From Colimorpha sp964483145 (lineage in GTDB: Bacteria > Bacteroidota > Bacteroidia > Bacteroidales > P3): a DNA stretch of 34,147 bases. A program made the translations under genes and the position numbers. The stretch spans positions 1 to 34,147 of the forward strand of contig CAZAAK010000016.1 of NCBI GenBank assembly GCA_964483145.1. The letters are read 5' to 3'. The notes below the pieces were generated by a model. That model was not told the origin of the DNA, searched no databases, and was given only the letters and a program-made list of their open reading frames with translations. The stretch's first letter is position 1; every line of letters starts with the position of its first letter. Of the stretch, positions 1 through 7,343 are shown one piece after another.

Positions 1-26
1 CAATGAGTATAACTGAATATTAACCC

Positions 27-51
27 TGTCTAAAAATGGGGAGTACTATAG
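27..51 (+). repeat. Terminal motif, left copy (inverted relative to the right end)
   Basis: This 25-nt stretch reads TGTCTAAAA, a short variable part, then GGAGTACTATAG. The reverse complement of 34094-34119 aligns with it at about 22 of 26 columns with one gap. Both copies point inward and lie within about 55 bp of the window ends. It may be the end of an insertion sequence or another dispersed repeat. The start loosely resembles IS1380-type ends, but that comparison is from memory and weak. Confidence 0.45.
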
Positions 52-73
52 AATTTTCTATAAGGAATATATT

Positions 74-130
74 TATTTTTTTTTTAAACCCCCCGTGGTT
101 TTGTGGGGGGGGATTTGAAAAAAAAATAAT
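74..130. repeat. Poly-C/poly-G hairpin flanked by T and A tracts
   Basis: A C6 run at 89-94 pairs with the G run at 105-112 across a short GT-rich loop. The stem can extend outward because a T-rich run lies to the left (about 74-85) and an A-rich run to the right (118-126). On either strand the T tract comes before the hairpin and the A tract after it, the reverse of a normal intrinsic terminator. It lies just downstream of the small minus-strand genes, so it may still end their transcript or protect its 3' end. A cruciform or replication-related role is also possible. Confidence 0.5.
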
Positions 131-173
131 CATTTGTTTTTTTAAGGCGGACGCGCATTCATGACTTCATGTG

Positions 174-389
174 TTACAGGTTAAACAACGTAGCAGCCGT
201 AGCTGTGGTTCCTATACCTGCCAGGACAAGACCAATTGCATAAGCTATCACCTTCAGCAAAGTAACTAGCCAAGCCGGTATAGGCGTACCAGCGTTCAGG
301 GCATCCGAAATAGCAGCCTTGACGGCTGCAGGGACCGAATCAACCTGCATAAGTTTCTGCAAGTCGTCTTTTTTTAGATCAATCTTCAT
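174..389 (-). CDS. Small membrane protein, unknown function
   Basis: This is a 71-residue protein that I do not recognise. The N-terminal half is charged and helical (KIDLKKDDLQKLM). Residues about 39-70 are hydrophobic and rich in Gly, Ala and Thr, enough for one long or two short membrane helices (TLLKVIAYAIGLVLAGIG, then TTATAATLF). The ATG lies inside the 3' end of the gene upstream, overlapping it by 11 nt, so the two are probably translated together. Size and layout would suit a holin-like or other small mobile-element membrane protein, but nothing in the sequence proves this. Confidence 0.55.
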   Translation of the reverse strand: MKIDLKKDDLQKLMQVDSVPAAVKAAISDALNAGTPIPAWLVTLLKVIAYAIGLVLAGIGTTATAATLFNL

Positions 390-624
390 ATCTATTTCTA
401 TTTATTAAAATTGTATAGTTTACTTTAGTCATATGGATAAAGCGACACCGATAGACAAACGAAATAGTCGTACCTTCTTCGAACAAGCTACAATATTGCT
501 CATAAAACAACCTCACTACCTCATCAACAGACAAACGACTATCTATTAGCACCTTAACATGTTCTAACTTACTAGTACCTAATGATTTATAAAGCTGTAC
601 ATACTGATATATACTATCATTCAT
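379..624 (-). CDS. Small protein, unknown function
   Basis: The product has 81 residues if it starts at the ATG at 622-624 (MNDSIYQYVQLYK). An in-frame extension to 651 is possible but would overlap its neighbour more. With the chosen start, the junction with the upstream gene is ATGAATGA, an 8-nt overlap typical of coupled translation. The protein is rich in Tyr, Val and Arg and has no signal peptide or membrane segment. I do not recognise a domain. It is the middle member of a three-gene AT-rich cluster. Confidence 0.5.
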   Translation of the reverse strand: MNDSIYQYVQLYKSLGTSKLEHVKVLIDSRLSVDEVVRLFYEQYCSLFEEGTTISFVYRCRFIHMTKVNYTILINRNRYED

Positions 625-850
625 AACTATCAGACCTAATAAGTGAAACATGAGTATCTATACCGCATATAATGTCGGTAACATTCAATGGCTGCATGAA
701 CACAAGCTCGAAGTAACCAGTCGGAAGTTTAGCAAATAAATGCTTTTTGGCATTTGCTACAGAATAACCCATGCAATAAAAATCCTGATAAACATCATCT
801 AAATTGATAGATGATCTTACTTTACATTTGTAAACAAAATAAGATTTCAT
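617..850 (-). CDS. Small protein, unknown function
   Basis: This 77-residue protein (MKSYFVYKCKVRSS...) is the first gene of the three-gene minus-strand cluster. It has mixed alpha/beta character, no clear membrane segment and no motif I can name. A 15-bp interrupted palindrome lies 24-38 nt before the ATG. Together with the overlapping downstream genes, the AT-rich composition and the small sizes, it could be part of a prophage or plasmid remnant, perhaps of small ssDNA-phage type. That reading comes from gene layout only. Confidence 0.5.
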   Translation of the reverse strand: MKSYFVYKCKVRSSINLDDVYQDFYCMGYSVANAKKHLFAKLPTGYFELVFMQPLNVTDIICGIDTHVSLIRSDSYE

Positions 851-873
851 GTGTGTTTGTTTTTATATTAGTA

Positions 874-888
874 TTTACGTTATGTAAA
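874..888. promoter_or_regulatory. Interrupted palindrome upstream of the small-gene cluster
   Basis: TTTAC-GTTAT-GTAAA is a perfect 5-bp palindrome with a 5-nt centre. It sits in the only plausible promoter region for the three small minus-strand genes, so it could be an operator. I could not find a convincing TAnnTTTG box next to it. Confidence 0.3.
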
Positions 889-906
889 GTAATATGTTTG
901 CAAAGC

Positions 907-954
907 AAAATTCTACAACGCTTCCGCTCCAAACTTTGTTTATTGTAGAGTTTT
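907..954 (-). terminator. Putative terminator after the M28 peptidase gene
   Basis: The arms 907-918 and 943-954 are 12 nt long and complementary at 11 positions, the other being a G-T wobble. The loop is about 24 nt. Read on the minus strand, the stem follows the M28 stop codon by about 18 nt and its second arm ends in TTTT. The long loop and short T run make this a moderate call. Confidence 0.45.
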
Positions 955-972
955 AGTATCGGTGGTTTTTGC

Positions 973-2109
973 TCAATCGAGGTACGCCAAATGTTTGATT
1001 AGTGACATGAAATTATTGTAATGGCCCAAACCACAATTGTCACAGATGTCGGCAGGATCGTGATAACCGCCATAAGGACCACCCATAGTGAGTAAGAAGA
1101 TTGACGGGCATTTATCGGAGAACCACCAATGGTCACTATTGGGTCTATTGTCGAGAGGGCGTATTTCGGCGGCAACATGGGTCCGATTGTTGATTTGAAG
1201 AAGTTGATTATAAAAACATTTTGTACTTTCACTCTTGGCGTTGAAGAACATAATGCCATCGTCTCCTCCACAGAACATGTCGATATTACAAAGCAGTTTG
1301 ACACGAGAAAAATCAATTAGCGAATGGTCAGCTGCATATTGGGATCCTTTCAAACCGGCTTCTTCTCCACTGAAGAGCATGAATACCATAGTATAATATG
1401 GTTTCTTTTCCGAGGCTATTCGCGCCAAGTCCATCACTGCTGCTACACCGCTTGCATTGTCGTGGGCACCAGGGAAAACTATGTTGTCGCCCATTGTGCC
1501 ACAATGGTCGTAATGTGCAGTAAAAACAATCATCGTATCAACAGTTCCTTTAACATAGCCTACAACATTCTGTGACCTGTAATTGGGATGATAGCGGACC
1601 TGTATGTTGGCATCTATATTCTTTACCCGTTTAGGAAGCGCGGCATTGAGTACCTCAATACAGACAGGATTGCTGCGATAACCTCCAACAATAGGTCCAT
1701 AAGTGTCCAACGTCTCAACACCAAAGAGCCACATGCCGCCTTTGAGTTGCTTTTTCCATGATGACGATGCTATTTTCTTTTCATACCGCTCGGCGGGAAA
1801 AACACGGAACTGAGTATAGGGAGTCAGTTCTTGGCCGTTGATTTTTAAATGTATAGGACCCTCTAAACTATAGCAATTATAGTTATAATGCTGGTAATAA
1901 TTTGGTTGCAATGGAAGTATACCAAGTCGCTCCATCTCCCCCGCCAAAAATGCAGCTGCAATGGAATCCCCTCGATGGCAAGCACCACGGCCATACATCG
2001 TACTGGAAGACAATTGACGAATGATTAGACGTGCATAAGCAGAATCCTGTGCTTGTAATGAAAAGAAAAATGGTAAACAAAAAAGTACAGCAAAAAATAC
2101 CTTTTTCAT
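973..2109 (-). CDS. M28-family zinc aminopeptidase, exported
   Basis: This is a 378-residue protein with an N-terminal signal peptide (MKKVFFAVLFCLPFFFSLQAQ), so it should act in the periplasm or at the cell surface. The M28 di-zinc site is visible: His199 in AHYDH, Asp217 in HDNASG, Glu249/Glu250 in FSGEE, Asp277 in NIDM, and His350 in YHDPAD. Such enzymes release N-terminal residues from peptides; a glutaminyl cyclase-like activity also occurs in this fold, so the exact reaction is open. It starts 12 nt downstream of a carrier gene, suggesting joint use of peptides or amino acids. Confidence 0.9.
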   Translation of the reverse strand: MKKVFFAVLFCLPFFFSLQAQDSAYARLIIRQLSSSTMYGRGACHRGDSIAAAFLAGEMERLGILPLQPNYYQHYNYNCYSLEGPIHLKINGQELTPYTQFRVFPAERYEKKIASSSWKKQLKGGMWLFGVETLDTYGPIVGGYRSNPVCIEVLNAALPKRVKNIDANIQVRYHPNYRSQNVVGYVKGTVDTMIVFTAHYDHCGTMGDNIVFPGAHDNASGVAAVMDLARIASEKKPYYTMVFMLFSGEEAGLKGSQYAADHSLIDFSRVKLLCNIDMFCGGDDGIMFFNAKSESTKCFYNQLLQINNRTHVAAEIRPLDNRPNSDHWWFSDKCPSIFLLTMGGPYGGYHDPADICDNCGLGHYNNFMSLIKHLAYLD

Positions 2110-2121
2110 GACGGGGAATAT

Positions 2122-3732
2122 TTAGAATCCGGAGAATTTGAAGAATAATGTGGGCAGTATCAGCAAAAAGCCAATCACTATTAGGGCTAAAATGAACTTC
2201 CATACCCATTTGACCCAAGTAGCGTATGGAATTTTGGCCGCACCGATACAAGCTATGAGGACACCGCTGGTGGGAGTAATCATATTTGTAAAACCATCGC
2301 CAAATTGAAACGCCAACACTGTTGTCTGACGGCTAATATTGATTAAATCTGCAAATTGCGACATGATAGGCATAGTCAGAGCCGCTTTAGCGGACCCGCT
2401 GGGCATAATAAGGTTAAGCAATGTCTGAAAAAGATACATCACACCGAGAGAAGTCACCTCGCCAGTTTCTGCCAACGAGCAAGTAAGCCCGTATAGAATG
2501 GTGTCAATAACCTTGCCATCGCGCAGGATGAAAATGATTCCGCTAGCCAATCCCACCACTAAAGCTGCCGAAAGTATATCTTTGCAGCCAGCCAAAAAAA
2601 GTTTGGCAATATTATCAGCTCCTTGTCCATCGGCAATGCCACTACAGATACCCATTGCCAAAAACAGCGCCGAAATTTCCATCACATACCAACCATAACC
2701 CAACACACCAACTACTAAAAAACAAATCGTGAAGAGAAGAATGTCCAAGATAAAGAAATGCACCGACTTGCGTAACATGAAGTATCCAGAGATGATAAAT
2801 CCTCCCGCTAATATAGGCAAAATAACAAGGTCGGCTTTGCCTCCTCCAACTGTTACGGAAGTTGTTGGCATGAACACTGAGCATACCACCATCACGATAG
2901 AGAGGATGCCATAAAGTACCCATGCAACTGTTGGTGAATGGTACTCGACAGCAGAAATATTCTGTTCCTGAGCACGTTGTCGCCAATAGTCATCAAGTTT
3001 GTACATGGGCGATTTTTGAGGACAACGTTTAATGCGGTTGGCATACCAAAGCACAAAGGCAATGCCTATCGTGGTAAGAACTGCCCAGCAGAAAAGACGG
3101 TATCCAAGACCGGAGAAAATGGGCAGGTCTGCTATCCCCTGTGCAATACCGATGGTGAATGGATTAAGCATAGCTCCGGCAAAACCTACATGAGCGGCCA
3201 AATAGCACATACTTACCCCTACGATTGAATCGTAGCCCATTGAGATAGCTAGCGGAACGAAAATAATAACGAAAGCAATGGTTTCCTCACTCATGCCAAA
3301 AATGGCACCAAAGAGACTGAACAATGTCATTATCAAAGAGATTATGATATTTTCGACACCTATTCTTTGGAAGAATGTGTATTTGTTCAGTTTCAATACT
3401 TTGCGTAAAAAAGCCATCACCCCAACATCAATGGCGTGGCTGTTGTTGAGAATCCAAAAAGCTCCGCCGACCATCAAGATAAAAATAATTATATCCGCTT
3501 TGTCAACAAATCCGTTGAAAAGTGCAGAGAATATCTGCCAGGTCTGCGGCTGGCTTTTCACAAAATGGAAAGATCCATTCTGCACTACCTCTCGTGCGGT
3601 GGTGCTACCATCGGCATTCTGTATGTTAATGGTTTCGCGAACAAACTCACCGGCAGGAATAAACCAAGTGCAAACCGCTGCTATAACAATGAGCGCGAAA
3701 ACGATAGTAAAGGTATGTGGTATTTTTTTCAT
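2122..3732 (-). CDS. YfcC/DcuC-ArcD superfamily membrane carrier
   Basis: This 536-residue polytopic membrane protein begins MKKIPHTFTIVFALIVIAAV and is hydrophobic throughout, with about 12 membrane segments. The N-terminal helix followed by TWFIPAGEF, and the SGSAKAAL and TPTSGVL stretches, are typical of the YfcC family, distant relatives of DcuC and arginine/ornithine carriers. The substrate cannot be read from sequence; amino acids, dipeptides or dicarboxylates are candidates. I chose the ATG at 3730-3732 rather than a start 21 codons earlier because it gives a clean family N-terminus and an ATGA overlap with the upstream CYTH gene. Confidence 0.85.
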   Translation of the reverse strand: MKKIPHTFTIVFALIVIAAVCTWFIPAGEFVRETINIQNADGSTTAREVVQNGSFHFVKSQPQTWQIFSALFNGFVDKADIIIFILMVGGAFWILNNSHAIDVGVMAFLRKVLKLNKYTFFQRIGVENIIISLIMTLFSLFGAIFGMSEETIAFVIIFVPLAISMGYDSIVGVSMCYLAAHVGFAGAMLNPFTIGIAQGIADLPIFSGLGYRLFCWAVLTTIGIAFVLWYANRIKRCPQKSPMYKLDDYWRQRAQEQNISAVEYHSPTVAWVLYGILSIVMVVCSVFMPTTSVTVGGGKADLVILPILAGGFIISGYFMLRKSVHFFILDILLFTICFLVVGVLGYGWYVMEISALFLAMGICSGIADGQGADNIAKLFLAGCKDILSAALVVGLASGIIFILRDGKVIDTILYGLTCSLAETGEVTSLGVMYLFQTLLNLIMPSGSAKAALTMPIMSQFADLINISRQTTVLAFQFGDGFTNMITPTSGVLIACIGAAKIPYATWVKWVWKFILALIVIGFLLILPTLFFKFSGF

Positions 3733-4214
3733 GGCATTGATGCCAAATAGCTGTTGCGATAATGATAGTCGGACGACACATCCTCTCCAAACCAACTCGG
3801 AGGAACAAAATTACTGGCTGTGTATGTATTAGGAAATTCCACTTCAACCAACATAAGCCCCCTGTGGCGTCCATGGAAGATATCCAACTCGGCTATCAGT
3901 CCTTCATAGGCCCCGTCGCCCGTCTGTCGGCGGAGATCGATGCGGTAGCGGGTCTTCCCCACTCGACCGATATCGCATTTGGACATCAAATAGTTGTAGG
4001 TCTGTTCGCTGAGTGTAAATTCTTCTTCACGGTTGTAGATGGCAGTGGAACTGGTTTGCAAGGGTTCCTTGACGGTTAGTATATACTTTTCACCCATCTT
4101 GCGAATGCGCAAGGTGGGTGAAGTGCACAAATATGCCTGTTCTATTTCGTAGTGCTCGTACTGTTCAAGGTCGTCAGGCAAATCACGTACAAGATATTTG
4201 CGTTCGATTTCCAC
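3729..4214 (-). CDS. CYTH-domain triphosphate tunnel protein
   Basis: The 161-residue protein opens with MEIERKYLV, the ExExK signature that binds metal and triphosphate in CYTH proteins. It continues with alternating charged strands (LRIRKMGEKYILTVK, GLIAELDIFHG, LMLVEVEF), as expected for an eight-strand tunnel fold. Bacterial members of this size are often inorganic triphosphatases, and a few are class IV adenylate cyclases; sequence alone cannot separate these. It overlaps the carrier gene by 4 nt and begins 1 nt after purC ends, so it lies within the purC transcription unit. Confidence 0.88.
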   Translation of the reverse strand: MEIERKYLVRDLPDDLEQYEHYEIEQAYLCTSPTLRIRKMGEKYILTVKEPLQTSSTAIYNREEEFTLSEQTYNYLMSKCDIGRVGKTRYRIDLRRQTGDGAYEGLIAELDIFHGRHRGLMLVEVEFPNTYTASNFVPPSWFGEDVSSDYHYRNSYLASMP

Positions 4215-4215
4215 G

Positions 4216-5163
4216 TTACAAAGTCTTCAAGTATTCTGTAACGTTTTTCTCAATTCGCGAGGCAACATCAGCACAGTCATCGGCCTTCTGGAACTTTTCC
4301 CCAGTAATGTGCTCGAAGAGTTCGATATAACGGTCGGTGATGCTATTAACAATCTCGTCCGTCATCTCTGGAACCTGCTGCCCTTCTTTCCCTTGGAATC
4401 CGTTATCCATCAACCATTCACGAACAAACTCTTTGGAGAGTTGACGCTGGTGCTCGCCCTTAGCAAGGCGGTCGGCGTAACCATCGGCATAAAAATATCT
4501 GCTGCTGTCGGGAGTATGAATCTCGTCAATGAGATAAATCTTGCCATCACGTTTGCCGAATTCATACTTGGTGTCGACAAGAATCAGCCCTTTCGAAGCA
4601 GCAATATCGGTGCCGCGTTGGAAAAGCGCTAGAGCGTATTTCTCCAATTGTTCATAGTCATCCTTTGAAACTAAGCCTTTGTTGATTATTTCGTCACGGG
4701 AAATGTTCTCATCATGACCTTCATCGGCCTTGGTGGTAGGTGTTAGAATGGGAGTAGGAAATTTCTGATTTTCGACCATTCCTTCGGGCAACTGAACCCC
4801 GCACAATTTGCGAGCCCCAGCCTTGTATTCACGCCAAGCGCTACCTGCCAAATAGCCACGCACAATCATTTCCACACGGAAGCCCTCGCACTTCAAACCC
4901 ACAGTAACCATTGGGTCGGGAGTGGCCAACTTCCAATTGGGAACGATGTCAGCAGTAGCATCAAGGAATTTTGCGGCTATTTGATTCAGCACCTGACCTT
5001 TATAAGGAATACCTTTAGGAAGGACCACATCGAAAGCACTGATACGGTCGCTCACTACCATAGCCATGTACTTATCATCGATATTGTACACATCGCGCAC
5101 TTTACCGACATACAGACTTTTTTGTTTGGAAAAAGAAAAATTGGTTTTTACTACTGCTTTCAT
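4216..5163 (-). CDS. purC: SAICAR synthase (phosphoribosylaminoimidazole-succinocarboxamide synthase)
   Basis: The enzyme joins CAIR with aspartate using ATP to make SAICAR in purine synthesis. Family motifs are clear: YVGKVRDVY near residue 20 (nucleotide-binding strand), VVSDRISAFDVVLP, EMIVRGYLAGSAWREY, and DTKYEFG followed by IDEIHTPDSSRY. The length of 315 residues fits the longer form of the family. I chose the ATG at 5161-5163 (MKAVVKTNF); 20 extra in-frame codons upstream have no family character. It follows rsmD by 25 nt, which suggests co-transcription. Confidence 0.95.
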   Translation of the reverse strand: MKAVVKTNFSFSKQKSLYVGKVRDVYNIDDKYMAMVVSDRISAFDVVLPKGIPYKGQVLNQIAAKFLDATADIVPNWKLATPDPMVTVGLKCEGFRVEMIVRGYLAGSAWREYKAGARKLCGVQLPEGMVENQKFPTPILTPTTKADEGHDENISRDEIINKGLVSKDDYEQLEKYALALFQRGTDIAASKGLILVDTKYEFGKRDGKIYLIDEIHTPDSSRYFYADGYADRLAKGEHQRQLSKEFVREWLMDNGFQGKEGQQVPEMTDEIVNSITDRYIELFEHITGEKFQKADDCADVASRIEKNVTEYLKTL

Positions 5164-5188
5164 GATATTTAAATTTGTGTATAATTCT

Positions 5189-5746
5189 CTATCTTCCATC
5201 CTCCACTTCCAACTGTTTAGCAAAAAAAGTAAAATTTACTTTGCCATAATTTCGGTGTTGCCAAAAATGTGGATGTTGCTCAAATTGGTACTCACGCGGA
5301 TGTTCTAGAACAAAAATGCCGTCTTCCGTTAGCAAGTCTTGATCAAAAATCAGGTCGGGCAATTGCGGAAGGGCCTCCAATGCATATGGAGGGTCGGCAA
5401 AAACGATATCAAACTTTTTGTAGGCCCGCTTGAGCATATCAAACACATCGGAACGCACTACATGCAGATTTTTGATGCCAAATTGTCGTGCAGAGTCCTT
5501 GATGAAATCGGTACATTGAGCGTTGATATCAATGGAGGTAACCTCTCTAGCACCCCTAGAGACAAACTCCAAAGAAACGGCCCCAGTACCAGCAAAAAGG
5601 TCCATCACAGCACAACTTTCGTAGTCGACATAATTGTTAAGAATATTAAAAAGACTCTCTCTGGCCATGTCGGTTGTCGGACGGACAGGCAACGAGGCGG
5701 GAGGATTGAGTCGGCGACCTTTGAGGAAACCTGCAATAATGCGCAT
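5189..5746 (-). CDS. rsmD: 16S rRNA (guanine-966-N2)-methyltransferase RsmD
   Basis: This 185-residue Rossmann methyltransferase begins MRIIAGFLKGRRL, with RPTTDMARESLFNIL near residue 22, both characteristic of RsmD. The SAM-binding motif is DLFAGTGAVSLE and the catalytic motif is FADPPY. It modifies G966 of 16S rRNA during assembly of the small subunit. It lies 9 nt downstream of the DUF3822 gene. Confidence 0.93.
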   Translation of the reverse strand: MRIIAGFLKGRRLNPPASLPVRPTTDMARESLFNILNNYVDYESCAVMDLFAGTGAVSLEFVSRGAREVTSIDINAQCTDFIKDSARQFGIKNLHVVRSDVFDMLKRAYKKFDIVFADPPYALEALPQLPDLIFDQDLLTEDGIFVLEHPREYQFEQHPHFWQHRNYGKVNFTFFAKQLEVEDGR

Positions 5747-5755
5747 TTTTTGGGT

Positions 5756-6583
5756 TTATGGGAACAACAATACATGTTTGTAGGTAGGAAATGATTGGAA
5801 TTGAGGATCTGTGTAAGTGAGCGGACTACCGGTGTAGAGTACAACATTGGGGAAATAGTGCTGCAACATGGCAAAAATTTTCCTATCCACTTTGCCACAA
5901 ATGGCCAACTCCATATCAGGCGTTTCCAAATGGAACTGCTTCATCAGCTCAATGGCATGGTACAACAACTCATTTTCATTTTGGGTAACAAAACTGTTGC
6001 TCAGCAACAGCCGTCCATTAAAGAAAACTTCAAAATCCCCCACTCTTTCGCGCACGTGCATCAGAATGACAGGCCTCTGTGCGCTCCTACGAAGTATAGT
6101 GCGACTTGCCAAAATAGAATGCTGGCAATGCACATCAATACCCGGAAAGGCAAGTTTGAAGGAGGTCACAACCGTAGTAGGGGCAGAAAAAACTATCATG
6201 GACTGCAAGTACGGCACAGCAATGTGATAGACACCAAGACTTATATCGGGTGTGCAAACCATTCGCAGGTACTGACGGTCGCGAATCGTGTCATGCAAAT
6301 GCTCCGGAATCCACACATAACAATCCGTCGGCACTATCAAAAACGCTTGTCGAAACCCGAAAGTTGAAATGCCCAAACTATTAAATATTTCCTTAATAGA
6401 CTGAGCCTGATCGGTCAATGGAAGACTGAAGTCGAACTCTACCTCACCAAAGGTCACAATCTCGCTCTCACCAGCAACGACCGAAAAAGAAAATCCATTT
6501 GCCGCAAGGCAAATGGATAATCTCGAGTCATTATTGGCCACCGCCTTATCTGAGGTGATAACAGTTGTGACTTTATTCAACAT
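5756..6583 (-). CDS. DUF3822-family protein
   Basis: This 275-residue soluble protein resembles the Bacteroidota DUF3822 family, which is commonly found beside rsmD, as here. It has an N-terminal strand-rich half (LSICLAANGFSFSVV) and a second half (MHVRERVGDFEVFFNGRLLLSNSF, then MELAICGKVD) reminiscent of the actin/ASKHA-type fold. No catalytic motif can be seen. The stop of the upstream gene (6586) lies 2 nt from its start, so the two are likely translated from one mRNA. The function is unknown. Confidence 0.8.
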   Translation of the reverse strand: MLNKVTTVITSDKAVANNDSRLSICLAANGFSFSVVAGESEIVTFGEVEFDFSLPLTDQAQSIKEIFNSLGISTFGFRQAFLIVPTDCYVWIPEHLHDTIRDRQYLRMVCTPDISLGVYHIAVPYLQSMIVFSAPTTVVTSFKLAFPGIDVHCQHSILASRTILRRSAQRPVILMHVRERVGDFEVFFNGRLLLSNSFVTQNENELLYHAIELMKQFHLETPDMELAICGKVDRKIFAMLQHYFPNVVLYTGSPLTYTDPQFQSFPTYKHVLLFP

Positions 6584-6585
6584 TA

Positions 6586-7257
6586 TTATTCAAAATTACC
6601 ATCAGTAATGGCTTGCGTCATGTCTCCGACTTTCCAACCTGGGAAACGCTGGTTCTGCTCAAGCTCAGCCAATTTATTGATTCTAAGCTGCTCATCCAAG
6701 TCTTTCAGTAAGTCTTCCATCATCACCTTGCACTCGAATACGGGCATTTTGTACCCACTCTTCTCAATAAAGCCAGCACAGAGCTGAAATTCGTTCTGCT
6801 CATCCTTGGGATAGGGGACATAACGGAGATTGCGAATCTCCTCATCAGTGAGATTGAACTTAGCCTTGGGATTGGAACGAAGATTCTTTATAGGGTTGAC
6901 ATAGACAACCTTGCGAATAATGTAACCCAATTTTACGGCCTCTGCCTCAGGCATTTCTTCAAGTTTAACGTCTGCAGGGATTATGTCGTAGTTGATCGTC
7001 TTGCTGACAACTTGCATACTGTCCTCATTCATCAAACGGTTGAAAAGAGTGTCAAAACTACCTGTGTAGCAACCGTAAGTGTTCTTGTAGGCATCCTCCA
7101 ACGTACGGATAGCCTTCAACTTTTCGGCACATGCATCACGGCGTCTATTGTATTCGTCGTCAAATTTAACGGGTTTCGCAATGCTCAAATAAAGCCATAT
7201 TGCCAAACCGACAATCACTAGGCCTAAGAGAATCTGGATCAAAGTTCTACTTTTCAT
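6586..7257 (-). CDS. Single-pass, pilin-like envelope protein, unknown function
   Basis: This 223-residue protein has one N-terminal membrane helix (residues about 6-27) and a soluble, probably periplasmic remainder. After the helix comes a charged helical stretch ending in AYKNTYGCYTGSFDTL, which resembles the layout of type IV pilin-like proteins (membrane helix, then amphipathic helix, then a YxGSFDxL turn). There is no obvious prepilin peptidase site, so this is only a structural resemblance. It heads the run DUF3822-rsmD-purC and has a TAnnTTTG box upstream. Confidence 0.7.
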   Translation of the reverse strand: MKSRTLIQILLGLVIVGLAIWLYLSIAKPVKFDDEYNRRRDACAEKLKAIRTLEDAYKNTYGCYTGSFDTLFNRLMNEDSMQVVSKTINYDIIPADVKLEEMPEAEAVKLGYIIRKVVYVNPIKNLRSNPKAKFNLTDEEIRNLRYVPYPKDEQNEFQLCAGFIEKSGYKMPVFECKVMMEDLLKDLDEQLRINKLAELEQNQRFPGWKVGDMTQAITDGNFE

Positions 7258-7292
7258 GTTATATTCATTTTTTTATCATCCAAACTGGAGTG

Positions 7293-7300
7293 CAAAAGTA
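7293..7300 (-). promoter_or_regulatory. Bacteroidota -7 promoter box upstream of the pilin-like gene
   Basis: On the minus strand this reads TACTTTTG, a match to TAnnTTTG. It sits 35 nt before the ATG at 7255-7257, in the gap after the kinase-RapZ gene. I found no clear -33 TTTG element, so the assignment rests on the -7 box and its position. Confidence 0.45.
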
Positions 7301-7343
7301 CGAAAAAAGCGGGATATGACGGGAAAAAAGTTGAAAGTTTTTT

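Noticed and set aside
1129..1575. Plus-strand open frames opposite the M28 peptidase
   Set aside because: Antisense to a well-conserved gene, with no promoter or recognisable protein.
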